From contig NZ_LXGN01000056.1 of NCBI RefSeq assembly GCF_009372255.1, forward strand, positions 186,001 through 250,000: a DNA stretch of 64,000 nt. The letters are read 5' to 3'. The DNA is from Acinetobacter guerrae. GTDB lineage: Bacteria; Pseudomonadota; Gammaproteobacteria; Pseudomonadales; Moraxellaceae. Position 1 is the first letter of the stretch; each line of letters starts with the position of its first letter. The position numbers and the translations under genes are program-made. Below, one piece after another: positions 62,348 to 64,000 of the stretch. Below the pieces are notes generated by a model. That model made no database searches and was not told where the DNA came from. It was given only the letters and a program-made list of their open reading frames with translations.

Positions 62348-63298
62348 ATGTCGGTTTATACGCCGTTGAGTTTAGAACAAGTTCAAACATTTGCTTCGCC
62401 TTATGGATTGGAGGTTACGGACTTGATTCCAATTCAGGGAGGAATTGAAAACACCAATTATTTTTTAGTGACGCAGGACCATCAACAATACGTGTTGACC
62501 GTATTTGAAGAACTGGATTTGCAAGGCGCAAATGAATTGCCGCCAGTATTACAATATCTAGGTCAGCAAGATATTCCTGTTGCTGTACCTTTAAGTTATG
62601 CGGAACAATTTATCCATATTATTGCCGATAAACCTGCTCAAATTGCTCCAAGAATTGCAGGAAAGCATCCAATTCCACCAACACTTAAGCAAATATTTGC
62701 GCTTGGTCAAGCACAGGCACAGTTACATTTAGCCTTGCAGAATTTTCAATTTGAACGTCAAAGTTATCGAAATCACGCTTATTGGACAAGCGTTGCAGAT
62801 CAGCTTAAAGCCTATATGAGTCAAGATGATCTAGAATTATTAGATCGTGTCTATCGCTTATTTAATCAGCAGCGTAAGCAACATTGTGATTTACCACAGG
62901 GTTGGATTCATTCCGATCTATTTCGTGATAATACTTTGTTTGAGGGTGAACAATTACAGGGAATTTTAGATTTTTCTGAAATGAATCATGATGATCTATT
63001 ATTTGATATTGCCATTGCGATCAATGATTTTTGTACCGAACATCCGACAGTACAACTTAATTCAGATCAATTAAATGCATTTATTGAAGGCTATCAAACA
63101 GCTCGTACACTGACTTCAGATGAACAAGCATGTTTGAGGGTTTATTTGGCGATGGCTGCTTGTCGATTTTGGTTATTACGATTGCAAGTCGCGCAGCGTA
63201 ATGCGCAGGAAGTGCGAGAGAGTGAAGATATTTTGCAAAAAAATCCTTTAGAAATGCGACAATTATTGCAAAACCGTTTAGCCGCTTTAACACATTAA
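62348..63298 (+). CDS. thrB: Homoserine kinase (APH-fold ThrB)
   Basis: Phosphorylates homoserine in threonine synthesis. It is 316 residues of the aminoglycoside-phosphotransferase fold used by Pseudomonas and Acinetobacter instead of the GHMP kinase: GGIENTNYFLVT near residue 35 (nucleotide loop), the catalytic WIHSDLFRDNTLF near 195 and the metal-binding GILDFSEMNHDDLLFD near 216. A GTTTTCT-rich leader precedes ATG 62348. It is 11 bp from the next gene. Confidence 0.93.
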   Translation: MSVYTPLSLEQVQTFASPYGLEVTDLIPIQGGIENTNYFLVTQDHQQYVLTVFEELDLQGANELPPVLQYLGQQDIPVAVPLSYAEQFIHIIADKPAQIAPRIAGKHPIPPTLKQIFALGQAQAQLHLALQNFQFERQSYRNHAYWTSVADQLKAYMSQDDLELLDRVYRLFNQQRKQHCDLPQGWIHSDLFRDNTLFEGEQLQGILDFSEMNHDDLLFDIAIAINDFCTEHPTVQLNSDQLNAFIEGYQTARTLTSDEQACLRVYLAMAACRFWLLRLQVAQRNAQEVRESEDILQKNPLEMRQLLQNRLAALTH

Positions 63299-63309
63299 GG
63301 AAAACCATC

Positions 63310-63939
63310 ATGCGTGATCAGGGACGATTAATTGAATGGTTCGATGAAAAAGGTTACGGTTTTATTCAACCCAACGATGCAGATAAAGATCCTGTTTTTT
63401 TACATATCAAGGATTTTGCTCGTTCTGGGCCACGGCCAATCGTAGGCTGTGCGCTCGAATATGAGGTGATTCTGGATGAACGAGGACGTTATCGTGCCAA
63501 GCAAGTTATTTATTTAAAAGCGGCACAAACTCGTGCTTTAGCCGCAAATAAAAAACGTCCAGTTTCCACCGCTCATACATCTTCACTTAAGCCGATGCAA
63601 ATCGCAGCAGCGGTTTATATTGTGGTTGTTGCCATTCTAAGCTTTATACACATATTACCTGCATATAGTTTTATCTTTATTGCGCTGATGAATGTCTTGA
63701 GTTATTGGTTGTATGCGCAAGATAAAGAAGCCGCGCAACTGGGAAATCGACGTGTGCCTGAGCAAACCCTACATGTTATTTCATTTCTTGGAGGATGGCC
63801 TGCGGCAGGGTTAGCGCAACAAAAATTGCGACATAAAACACAAAAACAACCATTTAGGAAAATTTATTTTTGTACCATAGTGTTAAACATACTTTTATTG
63901 TTATGGCTAATTTCTCCTTTAAATGTGATGTTGCGTTAG
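63310..63939 (+). CDS. Cold-shock domain plus DUF1294 membrane protein
   Basis: A 209-residue fusion: an N-terminal cold-shock domain (GRLIEWFDEKGYGFIQPND, VFLHIKDF; residues 3-70), a linker, then DUF1294 with four hydrophobic segments and the conserved YAQDKEAAQLGNRRVPEQTLHV stretch (in parts, about residues 134-155) and GGWPAAGLAQQKLRHKT. The nucleic-acid-binding head would face the cytoplasm at the membrane. Known in many proteobacteria, role unknown. It follows thrB after 11 bp with TAAGGAAAA as ribosome binding site, so co-expressed. Confidence 0.9.
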   Translation: MRDQGRLIEWFDEKGYGFIQPNDADKDPVFLHIKDFARSGPRPIVGCALEYEVILDERGRYRAKQVIYLKAAQTRALAANKKRPVSTAHTSSLKPMQIAAAVYIVVVAILSFIHILPAYSFIFIALMNVLSYWLYAQDKEAAQLGNRRVPEQTLHVISFLGGWPAAGLAQQKLRHKTQKQPFRKIYFCTIVLNILLLLWLISPLNVMLR

Positions 63940-63971
63940 GAGATCAATAAAATAAATCAAAAGGTGCATTT

Positions 63972-64000
63972 ATGAATTTTCCCTCAGAACAACTTCAATC
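63972..64000 (+). CDS. Start of a gene cut by the window end
   Basis: ATG at 63972 with AAAAGGTG 6-8 nt upstream, followed by nine open codons (MNFPSEQLQS) to the window edge. Too short to identify. Confidence 0.45.

Overview
The window looks like the chromosome of an Acinetobacter species. It is AT-rich, has Acinetobacter-type housekeeping genes (uvrA, a YajR-like transporter, ssb, kup, hisF, an APH-fold homoserine kinase, a CSD-DUF1294 protein), and the orders uvrA..MFS-ssb and thrB-CSD/DUF1294 are typical of that genus. The species cannot be fixed from the sequence alone.

Layout. 1-18.7 kb is core and soft-core: a partial unknown gene, uvrA, small membrane proteins (DUF1304, GlpM, DUF475), tenA, yajR-like, ssb, an EmrAB-like efflux pair beside a LysR gene, a YcaC-like hydrolase, a pirin, an FAD oxidoreductase plus methyltransferase pair, tRNA-Thr(UGU) and gloA. 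18.7-26.3 kb is a complete 3-hydroxybenzoate/gentisate unit: a divergent LysR regulator, then gentisate dioxygenase, 3-hydroxybenzoate 6-monooxygenase, maleylpyruvate isomerase, fumarylpyruvate hydrolase, an AAHS-family transporter and an OprD-family porin. Together these would take up 3-hydroxybenzoate across both membranes and convert it to fumarate and pyruvate.

26.4-54.5 kb is an integrated genomic island. A P4-type tyrosine integrase lies at its right end beside an intact tRNA-Ser(GGA), and a decayed copy of the tRNA 3' end plus its terminator marks the left end. From left to right it carries: two or three orphan HipB-like repressors around a self-inhibited Fic protein, with several inverted-repeat operators; an unknown 506-residue protein behind three tandem repeats; an inovirus Gp2 (YagK/YfjJ) protein; small zinc-ribbon, lipoprotein and membrane proteins; a structured non-coding segment; an unknown membrane protein; a DUF932 / YqaJ nuclease / Gp3-like / AlpA mobile-element block; a five-gene type I restriction-modification operon (hsdM-hsdS-DUF262/DUF1524 nuclease-hsdR-YgjP peptidase); a gutted IS66 element; and a ParB/Srx-domain protein with three 16-residue acidic repeats paired with a D12-class adenine methylase. 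The integron, replication-like and defence parts differ in base composition, so the island is mosaic.

54.5-64 kb returns to core genes: kup, a periplasmic protein, a DNA/RNA non-specific endonuclease, aqpZ, an AraC regulator divergent from a fatty acid hydroxylase, hisF, thrB and a CSD-DUF1294 protein.

Most unusual parts: the ParB/Srx plus D12 methylase pair (50.6-53.1 kb), the 506-residue protein with iteron-like repeats (29.1-30.7 kb), the structured GC-rich segment near 34.4 kb, and the paired operators upstream of fic. No CRISPR array was seen. All family assignments come from reading motifs and remembered family patterns; no database search was run.
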